This document shows positions 51,440-62,279 of a DNA stretch of 64,000 nucleotides, piece by piece. The notes beneath the pieces are model-generated. The model ran no database searches and was not told the origin of the DNA. It saw only the letters and a program-made list of their open reading frames with translations. The position numbers and the translations under genes were made by a program. Positions within the stretch are counted from its first letter, which is position 1. Every line of letters starts with the position of its first letter. This DNA comes from Serripes groenlandicus (lineage: Eukaryota; Mollusca; Bivalvia; Cardiida; Cardiidae), in assembly GCA_031761405.1 (NCBI GenBank), contig JASEVX010000001.1, positions 29,090,612-29,154,611 on the forward strand, in the 5' to 3' direction.

Positions 51440-51685
51440 TTATATATGCTGGCGGCTATCTTTTTCAACCAATCAATATGGTTTGAAAAAGTGATGTTGA
51501 AGGTACATCATTGGTACATTTCATAAGAACGGAATTATAAAATTTTGTCATTTTGCTCATTTTTTTATGCCGCCTGGCTGCAATGATTTTCAACCATGAA
51601 TATGGCCTGAACAATCTTTGTGAAGGGTCACTCAAGAAAAATTCTACCAAACTATTCATGAATCGGATACAATACATCCGATGGC
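51440..51685. repeat. Dispersed 'caaccaatcaacatgg' repeat units
   Basis: TTTTTCAACCAATCAATATGG and GATTTTCAACCATGAATATGG with GAAGGGTCACTCAAG; same family as the tandem units at 54370-55000. Confidence 0.55.
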
Positions 51686-51915
51686 TGGATAAAATTTCCG
51701 ATAAGAACATTTCAACAGCCCTTCAGAAGAAGTGGCGATGGATTGGACATACATTGCGGAAACAATACAGCATGTCAAGCCCTGGAATGGACTCCACAAG
51801 GAACAAGGGAACGAGGCAGACCAATGAATTCCTGGCAAAGGTCTGTGGACTTGATCTGAGGAAGAAACGGATGTTTCGGGGTGAAACAAAAGTCAAGGCT
51901 GCAGGGAAGGCCCTA
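51686..51915 (+). pseudogene. Non-LTR retrotransposon RT, C-terminal fragment
   Basis: One frame reads QKKWRWIGHTLRK and, after a small shift, ALEWTPQGTRERGRPMNSW, the typical end of RTE/Jockey-like LINE proteins (WIGHTLR then WNPxGxRxRGRPxxTW). A stop follows RSVDLI. A short 5'-truncated relic with at least one frameshift. Confidence 0.8.
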
Positions 51916-52479
51916 TGTCCGAAATGAAGTGAAAAAGATTAAGTATCTTGAAAGCGAATTTTAGAGAAGAATTTTAAAGTTGGGGCATGTTTAGCTTGTC
52001 TGTTTTCCAAGGGCTATTGTGTTACTCTTGGTGTCGGCACAAAACTTTAACCTTACCTCATAACTCAAAAACCTTTCATCATTTTCAAATGAAACTTGGT
52101 ACACAAGTCATGTTCCAAGGAACACTATGCACGTTTATAACAAGACGCATAACTTTTGTCTTTAGCAATTATTCAGTAATGCCCTTTTTTGACTTGGAAG
52201 AAAGCAGATGAGCATTGGTGGCACTCTTGTTATCCCTTTCTGAATAGAATTTATATCTTTGAACAATTTTAGCCCACCAAAGGATTATTCCTGTGAAGTT
52301 TGGTCAAAATTGATTCAGGGTAAATGACACATTGCAATGTCTTTCACATAATCAAAATGGCTTGAACAAATTTATGAAGAGGGTTACGGAAGGATCAATT
52401 TTATGCAATTATCTTGAAATCAGACAAGGAATTTCAAAATGTTATCATTTTGCCCCTTTTGCGGTTTGTTTTACGCCAT
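51916..52479. repeat. Old dispersed repeat fragments
   Basis: Contains CCTCATAACTCAAAAACC, TCATTTTCAAATGAAACTTG and GGATTATTCCTGTGAAGTTTG, phrases of the agctca/GAGGGCCA family; no gene. Confidence 0.45.
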
Positions 52480-52785
52480 TTAACTCTTTCCCTCATATAG
52501 ACGCTTTCTGACTCCTCTGCAGCAGACAGCTTTTTGAAAACATAGTGACAAAAGAAGAAATTGCACAAAACGTGCAATTTCTCCTTTTGCCACAATGTTT
52601 TCCACTTTTAGTCATAGGTTATCCAATCTGACTAAAGTACACGATCTGAACTATGCGTAGCGTTAATAGGAGATGATTTTAATGAGATTGTAGGTTATCC
52701 ATTCAATTATGGAGATTTTCTATGTTTTGACAAAATACGTTCAAAGTCGTCTGCTGCAGAATTGTTGTATGAGGGAAAGGGTTAA
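52480..52785 (+). mobile_element. T-MITE carrying a 66-bp insertion
   Basis: TTAACTCTTTCCCTCATATA, TCCTCTGCAGCAGACAGC, hairpin GAAATTGCACAAAACGTGCA, right GTCGTCTGCTGCAGAATTGT, GAGGGAAAGGGTTAA. The insertion 52626-52691 is flanked by 10-bp direct repeats AGGTTATCCA (52616-52625, 52692-52701). Confidence 0.88.
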
Positions 52786-52844
52786 GACATTATTTCAGAT
52801 ATATCGTGGTTCATGTTTTCATTATCCCTTGGTAAAAAACAAAT

Positions 52845-52975
52845 ACAAGGGTAGGCCTTGCCAAAAGGCACTGCACCATGACAATTGCAATGCCACAAGG
52901 GGATTGAACCCGGGATACCTGGTTCTAAATCTCCGATGCATACCACTCTGCCACGGCAGAATCCTGCCCTTTTTC
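52845..52975 (-). mobile_element. SINE-B, head and body
   Basis: AGGCCTTGCCAAAAGGCACT, GGGGATTGAACCCGGGATAC, ACCACTCTGCCACGGCAG. Confidence 0.7.
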
Positions 52976-53229
52976 TGATGTATGGCTGCGATGTTTTTCA
53001 TCTAGTCAATAGGGCTTGAACTTTTTTTGTTAAGTGTCATTAAAGTGACATTTTTACCAAATTATATTTGAATCCAACAAGCAGTTTCAGAGAAGAAAGC
53101 ATTTCCTTCCTTTCTGATGCTGCAGCAACTAAAAGTTGTCCATGGAATTTTTTAACAATTTTGAAAGAGGATCACCAAGAAGCATTCCTGCGAAGTTCGT
53201 TTGAAATTGTTTACTGTGGTTTATGAGGA
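52976..53229. repeat. Old dispersed repeat
   Basis: GCTGCAGCAACTAAAAGTTG, CATTCCTGCGAAGTTCGTTT, TTTGAAAGAGGATCACC: a relative of the agctca family in plus orientation. Confidence 0.45.
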
Positions 53230-53475
53230 TTGATTAGGGGGTTTAACACCTATTTCAACAATTGTTCTGTAGCATGGCGACTCATGCATTTCCTGGTTTT
53301 CTCACACAACATACTTTCCAAGCAAATGGCTGCTTTTCCACATAGCCTGTTAAACAGCCCATTGGTGAAAGACGAATGACGCATGTCACTGACTTTTATC
53401 AAACGTTGGAAAGAATGTTGGCCAAGCTGGGATTCAAACTCACAACCCTTGTATTAACAGCCGACTGAGCTACTG
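53230..53475 (-). mobile_element. SINE-C, near full length
   Basis: Reverse: CATTTCCTGGTTTTCTCACA, CTTTCCAAGCAAATGGCTGC, CCCATTGGTGAAAGACGAAT, head TGGGATTCAAACTCACAACC, CGACTGAGCTACTGG. Confidence 0.75.
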
Positions 53476-53499
53476 GTTTATGAGATGTTGTTTAAAGCT

Positions 53500-53955
53500 G
53501 AAAGACAACAACAGACAGAGAGCGATCAGAACAGATCACATTGAATATTTTTGTCCAAAAGCAATTGCCCGATTCAAATATAGTGTGGCAAAAAAGTTCC
53601 CTGGGTGACCCTCTTTTAAGTTTGTTGAAACTATACCAATCCATTGAAGAACACGTTGAGCAGGATGGGTTTTCCTTATATGTATTTAGTAAAAAATTTA
53701 TAAATATTTCTTTTACAAAAGTACTGGCCTGATTTGAAAACAATTTGGCACAAATTTCCCAATCAATACTGTTCACATTATTCGGATTTGTTAAAAGACA
53801 TGGTGGCCACTGGCCAGGTTTATAGTAAATGTTTCCGATCTGTTGAACAACATAGACCTGTGGCTGCTTTATTATTATGTAAACAGTAAGAACATTGCAA
53901 ACTTAAGTTCCATTAAATCAGGTGAGCGATATAGGAACATCATGGTCCCATTGTT
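53500..53955. repeat. Old dispersed repeat with GGTGAGCGATATAGG end
   Basis: Ends AATCAGGTGAGCGATATAGG, CATCATGGTCCCATTG; internal TTGTTGAAACTATACCAATC. No coding frame. Confidence 0.5.
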
Positions 53956-54160
53956 TTAATCAATTAACAGATTAAAAAAATTGAAGCAACTGATTCCCAT
54001 ATTCGATAGAAACGTATCCTTTTGGTTCTACGATAAGCCTACTGACGGAGTCTCATGACTGTTCTACATTAGATAAGCTCACTGACCAAACCATATTACC
54101 CTTTCCCATCCACAACTTATGAAAACATTGTGCGAAAAATAGTTTGCTGGACAAACTTGG

Positions 54161-54315
54161 TAGTGGTAGGTCATCCGGCTCTGTTGTACAATCTAAGGCC
54201 GGGTCATATGAAAGAATTTAGAAAATGGTAGAATTGGCTTTTCCTCTCTGCTGTCAGAATAAATGGACCTGTGGTAAAAGTAACTTACCCAGGAAATGTG
54301 ATTTAACTGAACAAG
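54161..54315 (+). mobile_element. SINE-A, internally deleted
   Basis: Head GGTAGTGGTAGGTCATCCGG, GCCGGGTCATATGAAAG, core GTCAGAATAAATGGACC, tail ACTTACCCAGGAAATGTG. Confidence 0.65.
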
Positions 54316-55004
54316 AGGGCCAGTATAGCTCCACTCCATTAGGCAAAAATTAAATCAAATCTCCAAACAGCGCCATGTTTTTTGACCAATCACCATGGCT
54401 TGAAAGAATCTCAAAGAGTGTCATCCAAGGAACCATTTCTGCAAAATTATTTGAAAATCGGCCAAATAGTTTGGGCGGAGAAGATTTTTAAAGTTTTCAC
54501 GAAAGCCAATATACGGCAAAATGGCAGCCATATTCTAAGACCAGTCAACATGGCTTGGTGGAATCTGATAGTCACCCAAGGAACATTTTTACAAAATTAT
54601 TTGAAAATCGGCCAGATACTTTCGCCCGAGAAGATTTTTTAAGTTTTCACTATAGGGCCTATAGTATAGGCATGCAAGGCAAAACAGCCCCGCCCGCCCC
54701 CTTGCTGCCATGTTTTCAACCAATCAACATGGTTTGAAGGAATTTGATAGAGGGTCAACCAAGGAACCTTTCTACAAAATTATTTGAAAATCGGCCACAC
54801 TTTCGAAGGAGAAGATTTTTAAATTTTCACTATAGCCATATAAGGCAAAATAGCACCGCCCCTGGAAGAACATTTCTACAACATTATTTGAAAATCACAC
54901 TTTCGAGGGGGAAGTTTTTACTAAAGCCATATTAGGCAAAATAGCCCCTCCCCTTGCGGCCAAGTTTTTCAACCAATCATCATGGCTTGAAGGAATCAAG
55001 GGCA
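54316..55004. repeat. Degenerate tandem units, 'caaccaatcaacatgg' family
   Basis: Starts GAGGGCCAGTATAGCTCC. At least four units contain CAACCAATCAACATGG, CCAAGGAACCTTTCTACA, AAAATTATTTGAAAATCGGC and GAAGATTTTTAAATTTTCAC. Continues beyond the SINEs at 55370-55640, ending CAGCCACTTGAGCT. Confidence 0.7.
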
Positions 55005-55084
55005 CTCCACCATGACTGGGGATCAAACCCGGGACACCCGGTTTTGAAATCCCCGACGCTAACCACTCGACCACAGCGGATTCC
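55005..55084 (-). mobile_element. SINE-B head
   Basis: GGGCACTCCACCATGACTGG, GGATCAAACCCGGGACACC, GACGCTAACCACTCGACCAC: a clear reverse A and B box. Confidence 0.65.
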
Positions 55085-55368
55085 TGGTTTGTTTGTTTGG
55101 AGTTTAACGCCGCTTTCCACAGCTTTGGTCATATCACGGCGGTCAGTGCACCTACCCATGTTTTCCTGGCTTTCCCACACCAGTACTTGCACAACATTCT
55201 TACGAAGCCACTGACTACTTTCTAACATAAATCAGAGGTGAGAGGCAATGGGAAAAATCGCCCGAAAGAATGTTCGCCTCAACCGGGTATCGAACCTGTG
55301 ACCTACAGATCACAAGTCATATACGCTACCAACTGAGCTACCCGGCCGGGTAGCGGATTCCTGGATCA
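55085..55368 (-). mobile_element. SINE-C, full length with well-kept tRNA head
   Basis: Reverse: tail GTTTAACGCCGCTTTCCACA, GGTCATATCACGGCGGTCAG; core TTTTCCTGGCTTTCCCACAC; head CGGGTATCGAACCTGTGACC and CTACCAACTGAGCTACCCGG. The head resembles a tRNA but its T stem does not pair, so I reject a functional tRNA. Confidence 0.8.
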
Positions 55369-55784
55369 TTTCTAAAGAATTATTTGAAAATTGGCCATCC
55401 AGTTTAGGAGAAGAAGAATTTTAAAGTTTTTTCTTTCGGTTGCCATGGAAACCAGAAATTTGCGTGGATCCAAAACATTTGATGGAATTTAGGAGAGGAC
55501 ATTGAGAGGTTGCTTCCTATGAAGTTTCATCCCAATTAGCCAAGTGGTTAGGGAGAAGTTGTTGGAAGCAAAAAGTTGACACACACACAACATACAATTC
55601 GCCATGACATAGGCTCGGTGGCTTTCAGCCACTTGAGCTAAAAATTTATAAAAGCAGCCTAAAACACCAAACATACGCAGTTTGTAGACATTTGTGATAT
55701 CTATGTCCACTTTAATGAACACTTGAGTTAACAAGTTTATTTGTTAAATTAAGATCTCCAACCCCCCAATTGTTAACGATTGGT

Positions 55785-56014
55785 ATAACCCTTTCCCTCA
55801 TACGACAATTCTGCAGCAGATGACATTGAACGTATTTTGTCAAAACATAGAAAACCTCCATAATTGAATGGATAACCTATGATAAAAAGTGGAAAACATT
55901 GTGGCAAAAGGAGAAATTGCACGTTTTGTGCAATTTCTACTTTTGTCACTATGTTTTCAAAAAGCCGTCTGCTGCAGAGGCTTCGGAAAGCGTCTATATG
56001 AGGGAAAGGGATAA
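55785..56014 (-). mobile_element. T-MITE, full length
   Basis: ATAACCCTTTCCCTCATACG, TTCTGCAGCAGATGACATTG, hairpin AGAAATTGCACGTTTTGTGC, right GCAGAGGCTTCGGAAAGCG. Confidence 0.88.
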
Positions 56015-56723
56015 AGGGTTACTAAAGTTTGTGGTCTATGTGGACCAGTGTTTAATTTGACTGAATGAAAAATTGATGACAAATGATGCCTCTGTAGCGT
56101 TCACATTGGTTTCTAAAACTTGCCCTAGTTTAGAGCTTCCGGGAGATTTGATGGAGATGAACGTTCTGGCAAACTTTCATGAAGATGATTTGATATAAAC
56201 CGACGCCTCCAAAAGTGTTCATAAGGTTTTGAGATAAAACATTTATTGAAGTGAGATTACTTTTTAAAAACTAAATTAGATTTTATAGAGGGTTATCTCC
56301 CTTTCCATGTAATTTATAACTAGAATGTGTAGAATTTATAAATTCAAAATGAATAATTCTTTTGACGTTTTATAAGCAATCTTAGTGAATCTTGCTGTTT
56401 CACATTCCCCTATGGTAGTTAACATTTCCCATATAGTTTTTTTATCAAATCATGCACTAGTTATAATTTTGGATTCGAGTCGGAATGCACTGATACATAT
56501 TCTGAGGATTAAGGCAGAACAATGACACATTTTTGACCTGCGGATATTTATTAAATAGCCTAATTTCACATAAAACTTGTTTCTTTATAATAAAAGGGAT
56601 TAGTTCAATACAAAACACACCTTATCACTCATTTACATGTACTTGCATTTATGTCAAAACAAATTGCTACAACTGATATAATTCTTACAATTGCATTTTT
56701 TTACCATTTACCTGATACTATAA
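56015..56723. other. Intergenic, old repeat text
   Basis: AAGTGTTCATAAGGTTTTGA and GAGGGTTATCTCCCTTTCC suggest old dispersed repeats; no gene. Confidence 0.35.
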
Positions 56724-56953
56724 TTAACCCTTTCCCTCATACGACAATTCTGCAGCAGACGACTTTTAACATGTTTTGTCAAAACATAGAAATTCTCCAT
56801 AATTGAATGGATAACCTATGACAAAAAGTGGAAAACATTGTGGCAAAAGGAGAAATTGCACGTTTTGTGCAATTTCTTCTTTTGTCACTATGTTTTCAGA
56901 AAGCCGTCTGCTGCAGAGGCGTCAGAAAGCGTCTATATGAGGGAAAGGGTTAA
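56724..56953 (-). mobile_element. T-MITE, full length, best minus-form copy
   Basis: TTAACCCTTTCCCTCATACG, AATTCTGCAGCAGACGACTT, hairpin GTGGCAAAAGGAGAAATTGC + ACGTTTTGT + GCAATTTCTTCTTTTGTCAC, right GCGTCAGAAAGCGTCTATAT, GGGAAAGGGTTAA. Confidence 0.9.
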
Positions 56954-57377
56954 AGAGGAGTTATCTGCTCTTAAAATTTATTTGAAGAAAAAGGGATGAA
57001 AATGTTGTACTCATATGAGCAATTTCTCCTTTTTCCGATAATGCTTTCAATAACTGTCAAATGCAAAGACGTCTTAAGCCATTTGTTACAATGTACAGAT
57101 AAAAAATTCTCTTTCAGTTTGCTATTGCATCTGTGGTTCTGGATAGAATATTTTTTATTTTAGTTGTTTTAGAAGGAACTGTTGATGGCTCATATGAAAG
57201 CACAGTGATCACATTAAACACATTTTAAGAATGTTGTGCTCATAATAACCTGAAAGAAATGATTAAGGCTTCTTTTCCAGCATGTTTTAAAACAAAAAAA
57301 CTTGTTTCTTCTCAACTGTTGAACTTTCCCCTGTCTGGGTAATGACAAATAATAAATAATAAATGTGTAATTCCTAT

Positions 57378-57586
57378 TTAACCCTCTCTCAATTGCAGGT
57401 ACGTTTTAACACAAATTACTTAAGAAAACACTATGGCAGAAGGAGATATTGATAAAAAGGAGCAATTTTTCCTTTTGCCACAAGAATTTCAAATTTACTC
57501 AATTCTTAATCTATATTTTCCAAATATTTGCCTAGATGTTTTCAAAGACATCTGCTGCAGAATTGTCGTATTTGGGAAAGAGTTAA
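57378..57586 (+). mobile_element. T-MITE, diverged
   Basis: TTAACCCTCTCTCAATTGCA, hairpin ATGGCAGAAGGAGATATTGA / TTTTTCCTTTTGCCAC, right ATCTGCTGCAGAATTGTCGT, GGGAAAGAGTTAA. Confidence 0.75.
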
Positions 57587-57766
57587 GCAGAAAAAAACAT
57601 CCCAATCCCTTATGGGGAAATTTAAATTAAATAACTAAACAGTGTGTAACAGGTAATTGAACAATAATTAGAAGACTCCACATATTTTTAAAAGTCTTAC
57701 AGGGCTTAATTGGTGCAACTTATTATATAAACACTTTGATTATACCAACACCTCTTGTTTTTTTGC

Positions 57767-57978
57767 TTAACCCTTTCCCTCATATGACAATTATGCAGCA
57801 GACGACTTTGAATGTATTTTGTCAAAACATAGAAAATCTCCATAATTGAATGGATAACCTATGACAAAAAGTGGAAAACATTGTGGCAAAAGGAGAAATT
57901 TCTTCTTTTGTCACTATGTTTTCAAAAGCTGTCTGCTGCAGAGGCGTCAGAAATCGTCTATATGAGGGAAAGGGTTAA
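57767..57978 (-). mobile_element. T-MITE, one hairpin arm deleted
   Basis: TTAACCCTTTCCCTCATATG, TATGCAGCAGACGACTTTG, GTGGCAAAAGGAGAAATTTC then TTCTTTTGTCAC: the loop and inner stem are lost. Right GGCGTCAGAAATCGTCTATA. Confidence 0.88.
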
Positions 57979-57984
57979 GACGAC

Positions 57985-58055
57985 TAATGGAAACATTGAA
58001 GGAAAAGGAGATATTGCTCAAATCAGCAATTTCTCATTTCCTTCAATCCTTCAAC
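57985..58055. repeat. Isolated hairpin remnant
   Basis: ATTGAAGGAAAAGGAGATAT facing ATTTCTCATTTCCTTCAAT: a 20-bp stem of T-MITE type but with altered, still matching, outer bases. Confidence 0.55.
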
Positions 58056-58060
58056 CGTTT

Positions 58061-58284
58061 GTTTCCCTCATACGACAATTCTGCGGCAGACGACTTTGAA
58101 CATATTTTGTCAAAAAATAGAAAATCTCTACAATTGAATGGATAACCTATGACCAAAAGTGGAAAACATTGTGGCAAAAGGAGAAATTGCTTGTTTTGAG
58201 CAATTTCTTCTTTTGTCACTATGTTATCAAAAAGCTGTCTGCTGCAGAGGCGTCAGAAAGCGTCTATATGAGGGAAAGGGTTAA
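58061..58284 (-). mobile_element. T-MITE, left TTAA lost
   Basis: TGTTTCCCTCATACGACAAT, GCGGCAGACGACTTTG, hairpin AGAAATTGCTTGTTTTGAGC, right GGCGTCAGAAAGCGTCTATA, GGGAAAGGGTTAA. Confidence 0.85.
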
Positions 58285-58364
58285 AATGAATTCTTTCATT
58301 TACCAAGATATTATAATATTTTTTCAAATTTCTTTACTTTAATTTAGCTCCTTTGGTTATAGGA

Positions 58365-58590
58365 TTAACCCTTTCCAAAAACTATAGACGCTTTCTGACA
58401 CCTCTGCAGCAGACGACTTTTGAAAACGTGACAAAAGGAGAAATTGCTCATGATGAGCAATTTCTCCTTTTGCCCCAATGTTTTCAATTCTATTCAATAA
58501 TTAAACTATGAATTATATAATATTTTCTATTTTTGTCAATATGATTTCAAAGTTGTCTGCTGCAAATTGTTGTACGAGAGAATGGGTTAA
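58365..58590 (+). mobile_element. T-MITE, full length
   Basis: TTAACCCTTTCCAAAAACTA, ACACCTCTGCAGCAGACGAC, hairpin GAAATTGCTCATGATGAGCA, right TTGTCTGCTGCAAATTGTTG, GAATGGGTTAA. Confidence 0.87.
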
Positions 58591-58889
58591 AGTGTTGATA
58601 CTGAATGTCTTGACTTGACAAAAAAATGTGATGGATTCAAAGCTTATTCACACACAGTAAAATAATGTCACACCTCACATACAAACTAACAAAGAACAAA
58701 GTATATCAGGCTGCAAATGCAATGGCTAAATGCTCATTTGCTAAATACGCTTTCAGCTTTCACTCGGACACCATGAACTGATATCCTAGTATAAACTCCT
58801 CAAAATTAATAGGAAAAAGGAGGCATTAGAGGTAAAAACTGCAGCAGCCTCATTTGAGATATTCTACATATGTATGATAAAAGTATAAT

Positions 58890-59035
58890 ACTGAACAGAT
58901 TTTAAAATATTGTGGCAAAATGAGAAATTAATCTATATGAGCAATTTCCCCGAATTTTTATTACAATATTTTATAAATCTGTTTACAGCAGATGGGTAAA
59001 AATGCATCTTTTTTATGTGGGTGAGTGTTACAGTT
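58890..59035 (-). mobile_element. T-MITE, degenerate
   Basis: ATTGTGGCAAAATGAGAAAT, GAGCAATTTCCCCG, TTACAGCAGATGGGT, ATGTGGGTGAGTGTTA. Confidence 0.5.
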
Positions 59036-59064
59036 GAAAAATGTTAACCAAGAATAGTTTAAGT

Positions 59065-59301
59065 TTAACCCTTTACCTCATATAGACGCCTTCTGACGCC
59101 TCAGCAGCAGACGGCTATTTGAAAACATAGTGACAAAAGAAGAAATTGCTCAAAACGAGCAATTTCTCTTTTTGCCACAATGTTTTCCACTTTTAGTCAT
59201 AGGTTATCCTTTCAATTAAAAAGATATTCTATTTTTTGTCAAATTATGTTCAAAGTCGTCTGCTGTCTGCTGCAGATTTGTTGTATGAGGGAAAGGGTTA
59301 A
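59065..59301 (+). mobile_element. T-MITE, full length
   Basis: TTAACCCTTTACCTCATATA, ACGCCTCAGCAGCAGACGGC, hairpin GAAATTGCTCAAAACGAGCA, right GTCGTCTGCTGTCTGCTGCA (a GTCTGCT duplication), GAGGGAAAGGGTTAA. Confidence 0.9.
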
Positions 59302-59477
59302 CAAACATCGCAAAAGCAACAGTGAAAGAATTATGTGTAGATTCGAGTTTAATTTGAAAGTATGAAGATATAAGGCAAACAAAAAAAGCAACTCTTGACA
59401 GATAAGTCTGCCCAATTCTTGCTAAGGTCTATATGACATTTCCAACATACATACACTTTCTAACGCCGCTGCAGCCT

Positions 59478-59595
59478 TTGTTTGTTGTATTGGGGTTTTA
59501 TGATGCTGTCAACAATATTTAAATTATATGACGACAATAGTTCATTTATTCATGATCCCAGGATAACAAACCATTACTAGGTTAGAAAAGTGAAA
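59478..59595 (-). mobile_element. SINE-B tail and body
   Basis: TGGGGTTTTATGATGCTGTC, GACGACAATAGTTCATTTAT, CATGATCC, CAAACCATTACTAGGTTAG. Confidence 0.6.
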
Positions 59596-59876
59596 AAACT
59601 GTTAAAGATTGCACAGAACTTAAAAACAAGGTTATTCACTAAATAGTAGTTGACAAAAGGTTTTATGGATGGAAAGACAGCTAGGACAAAGTGCTGTCAA
59701 AATACAATGACCAATATAGCTCAATTCAAAACAGAAAAATTTAGCCTGTATATGCCGGATGTCCAGAAAGTAAAAGTGACGTGTGTGCATGGGCTCCGTG
59801 CACATGCCAGCACCCGTACAATTAGCATTGGATGGAATTAATTGGTAGGTAACGTATTTTTGACATTAAAACTTTT

Positions 59877-59956
59877 ATTTATAGAGATTTACTACATTTG
59901 TTCACAGATGTTTTCAGTCATCTGCTACAGATTAATTGTATGTGGGAATGGGTTAA
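59877..59956 (+). mobile_element. T-MITE right end
   Basis: TTATAGAGATTTACTACATT, GTCATCTGCTACAGATTAAT, GTGGGAATGGGTTAA. Confidence 0.6.
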
Positions 59957-60432
59957 TTTGACTTCTGAAGACGTGACAGACTTTTTAAAGCAGGATTCCC
60001 GATCCCCCGCATTTTTCACTTGTCTGAAAATGAAACTTTCTGTGTAAGGTTTTTCATTGAAAGTCGAAGGACACTCACTCGGAATATAATGTACAGGTAC
60101 AGGTAACTACTAAACCTCAACATTGACAGCCAAGACAGAATTGCTGTGCTCAAATTACCTTCATGTCTGATTACATGTACTGCCGAATTTAATTGCATAA
60201 CAAATACAAGTACTTTTCTTATTAAGTCCTTTATATATACAAACACACAAAATATATTAAATGAGTCTGTTTATGGGACGGGGTACATGTTGGCATTTCA
60301 GAACAGTGCAGTTTCAGATCAGCCTTTATATCTGGATGTTTAATTAGGACCTACACAAGTTTACAGAAGCTTCATCAGAGTGGCCATATTATGCACATAC
60401 TGATCTTTATCTACACTGTACAACAAAATCCA
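59957..60432. other. Intergenic, nothing recognised
   Basis: No gene or repeat identified. Confidence 0.4.
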
Positions 60433-60619
60433 TTAACCCTTTTCCCACATATTGACACCTCTGCTGCTGAAGGTTTTTTGAAAACACTTCTCCTTTAGTC
60501 ACAATGTTTTCATTTTTTTTAAAATAATTAAACCCTTTTTTATGAAAAATATTCATGTCTTTGTCAAAATATTTTCGAGGTCTTCTGCTGCAGATTAGTT
60601 ATATGTGGGAAAGGTTTAA
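60433..60619 (+). mobile_element. T-MITE, hairpin damaged
   Basis: TTAACCCTTTTCCCACATAT, CACCTCTGCTGCTGAAGG, ACTTCTCCTTTAGTCACAAT, right GTCTTCTGCTGCAGATTAGT, GTGGGAAAGGTTTAA. Confidence 0.75.
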
Positions 60620-60805
60620 GACTACTTGTACATTTATCCATTGGACATGCTCAAAAGTAAAAGTAAAATGGTCTTATACACTAATACAGATATATATAAA
60701 TATATATTATAAATAATAAGACATGACATGATACAATGTTGATACACGTAGAGATATAAAAGAAGATAAAAAAAAAAAAAAATGTCTTTACTTATGAAAG
60801 CTTAC

Positions 60806-61029
60806 ACCCTTTCCTACGTATAACAAATCTGCAGCACGCATCTTTGAAAACGTTAAGACAAAAATATGGAAAAATCTCTGATAATGAAATACAATGTCTA
60901 GTAATTATGGAAGAGAGTAGAATAACGTTGTGGCAAAAGGAGAAATTGCTTTCTCCTTCTGAAATATATTAAAAAAAAGATTCTGCTGCAAACATGTCAA
61001 AATGTGTCTGCATGTGGGAAAGGGTTTAA
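60806..61029 (-). mobile_element. T-MITE, diverged
   Basis: CACCCTTTCCTACGTATAAC, AAATCTGCAGCACGCATC, GTGGCAAAAGGAGAAATTGC with TTTCTCCTTCTG, right ATGTCAAAATGTGTCTGCAT, GTGGGAAAGGGTTTAA. Confidence 0.75.
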
Positions 61030-62279
61030 TTTGAAACAAGACTACGCTATTGAATATTTATTGGCACAAGGATTCCACGGCATGATGTTTTTTGTCTTCT
61101 TTTTTTACTCTTTCTCTTTTACAATCAAATTCTCCAAATTTTCAAAACATTGTTGCGAAAGGAAAAACTGTTCTAGATGAAACTCTTCCAGAAAATGAAT
61201 TCCAATAAAACTTTAAAACCAAATGTTTAACATTAGCCCTTAAATTTTCAAACATTTTCAACTCTCAAAAAGTTAAAGTGCTGTAAAACATGTTCTATTT
61301 GCATTTGATTATTTTTTACTATTATTCATATTCATCTTGAAATATGCTACTTTAGCAGACTTGATGATCAAAACTTTAAAAGCATGGTATTATTTTACAT
61401 AAACATTCTTAACTCATTTTTAACGGATAGACTGCATTGTACCTTAAGTGTTAACAACTTAGTACAAACTAGTTATGCATTATAATATATGTTTCTTCCA
61501 CATATATTCTTTCAGAAATTAGACTGTTTTAACAATTTAGCTCATTATTGCCTGTACTAGTGCTGATGATATTCTTTCAGTTGATATTGTCTATTTTTCA
61601 CACCTAACATAAACAGGTGATAACAGATAAATATTACCAAGTATCTTTCATTGACTGTGAGTTCTACACGTGTGATGATGATGTTGAACTGCTTCATGTT
61701 TTTTAACGAAGCACATGTCGAGAAATCCTGAATAGGTTAAGTAAAAAAACCTAACGAAACAGATGTCGAGAAATCCTGAATAGGGGAAGTAAAAAACAAC
61801 AACTGATTTTGGACAAAAATCCTGAAATTTTGAGCTTGTGAATTCAAAGTGTTTTACAGTATAAGACTACAGGTAATCAGTCTAATATTTAGTTACAGAG
61901 TAACATTTACATGATATAATCCATATACTGATATTTGTTTGCAAAACAGATTAAAACGTACACATTAAAAGAAGACATTGATGCAACAGCATTTTAATAA
62001 CAAATATTACCTGATATGTCAAAAACATAGCTAAATTTGAAATTCTTATAATCACATACTGAATGAACCTCTTACCAAACCATGAAAGCATTAAAATTGC
62101 CTTATTTACTGCGCTTTCAAAAAAACTATCAATTTTCATTACAACAAAACCAGTAAAAATAAGAATGCAACGGTAAGAAAACAAAACTTGTAAAAACTTC
62201 AAACACATCTTTGATTATTTGTATACTGTAGAACGTTTTCAATTGGTTAAAACAGGTGACAGGATATGAAATCACATAC
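61030..62279. other. Intergenic with a short tandem duplication
   Basis: The only structure seen is a 48-bp duplication at 61705-61800 (ATGTCGAGAAATCCTGAATA twice). No gene. This is the longest T-MITE-free stretch of the last 14 kb. Confidence 0.5.

Noticed and set aside
54382..54642. 86-codon plus-strand frame with repeated LQNYLKIGQI
   Set aside because: The repetition mirrors degenerate tandem DNA units; no start context or protein family.
55280..55368. Possible tRNA gene on the minus strand
   Set aside because: A and B boxes are good, but the T stem does not pair and a SINE-C body follows immediately.
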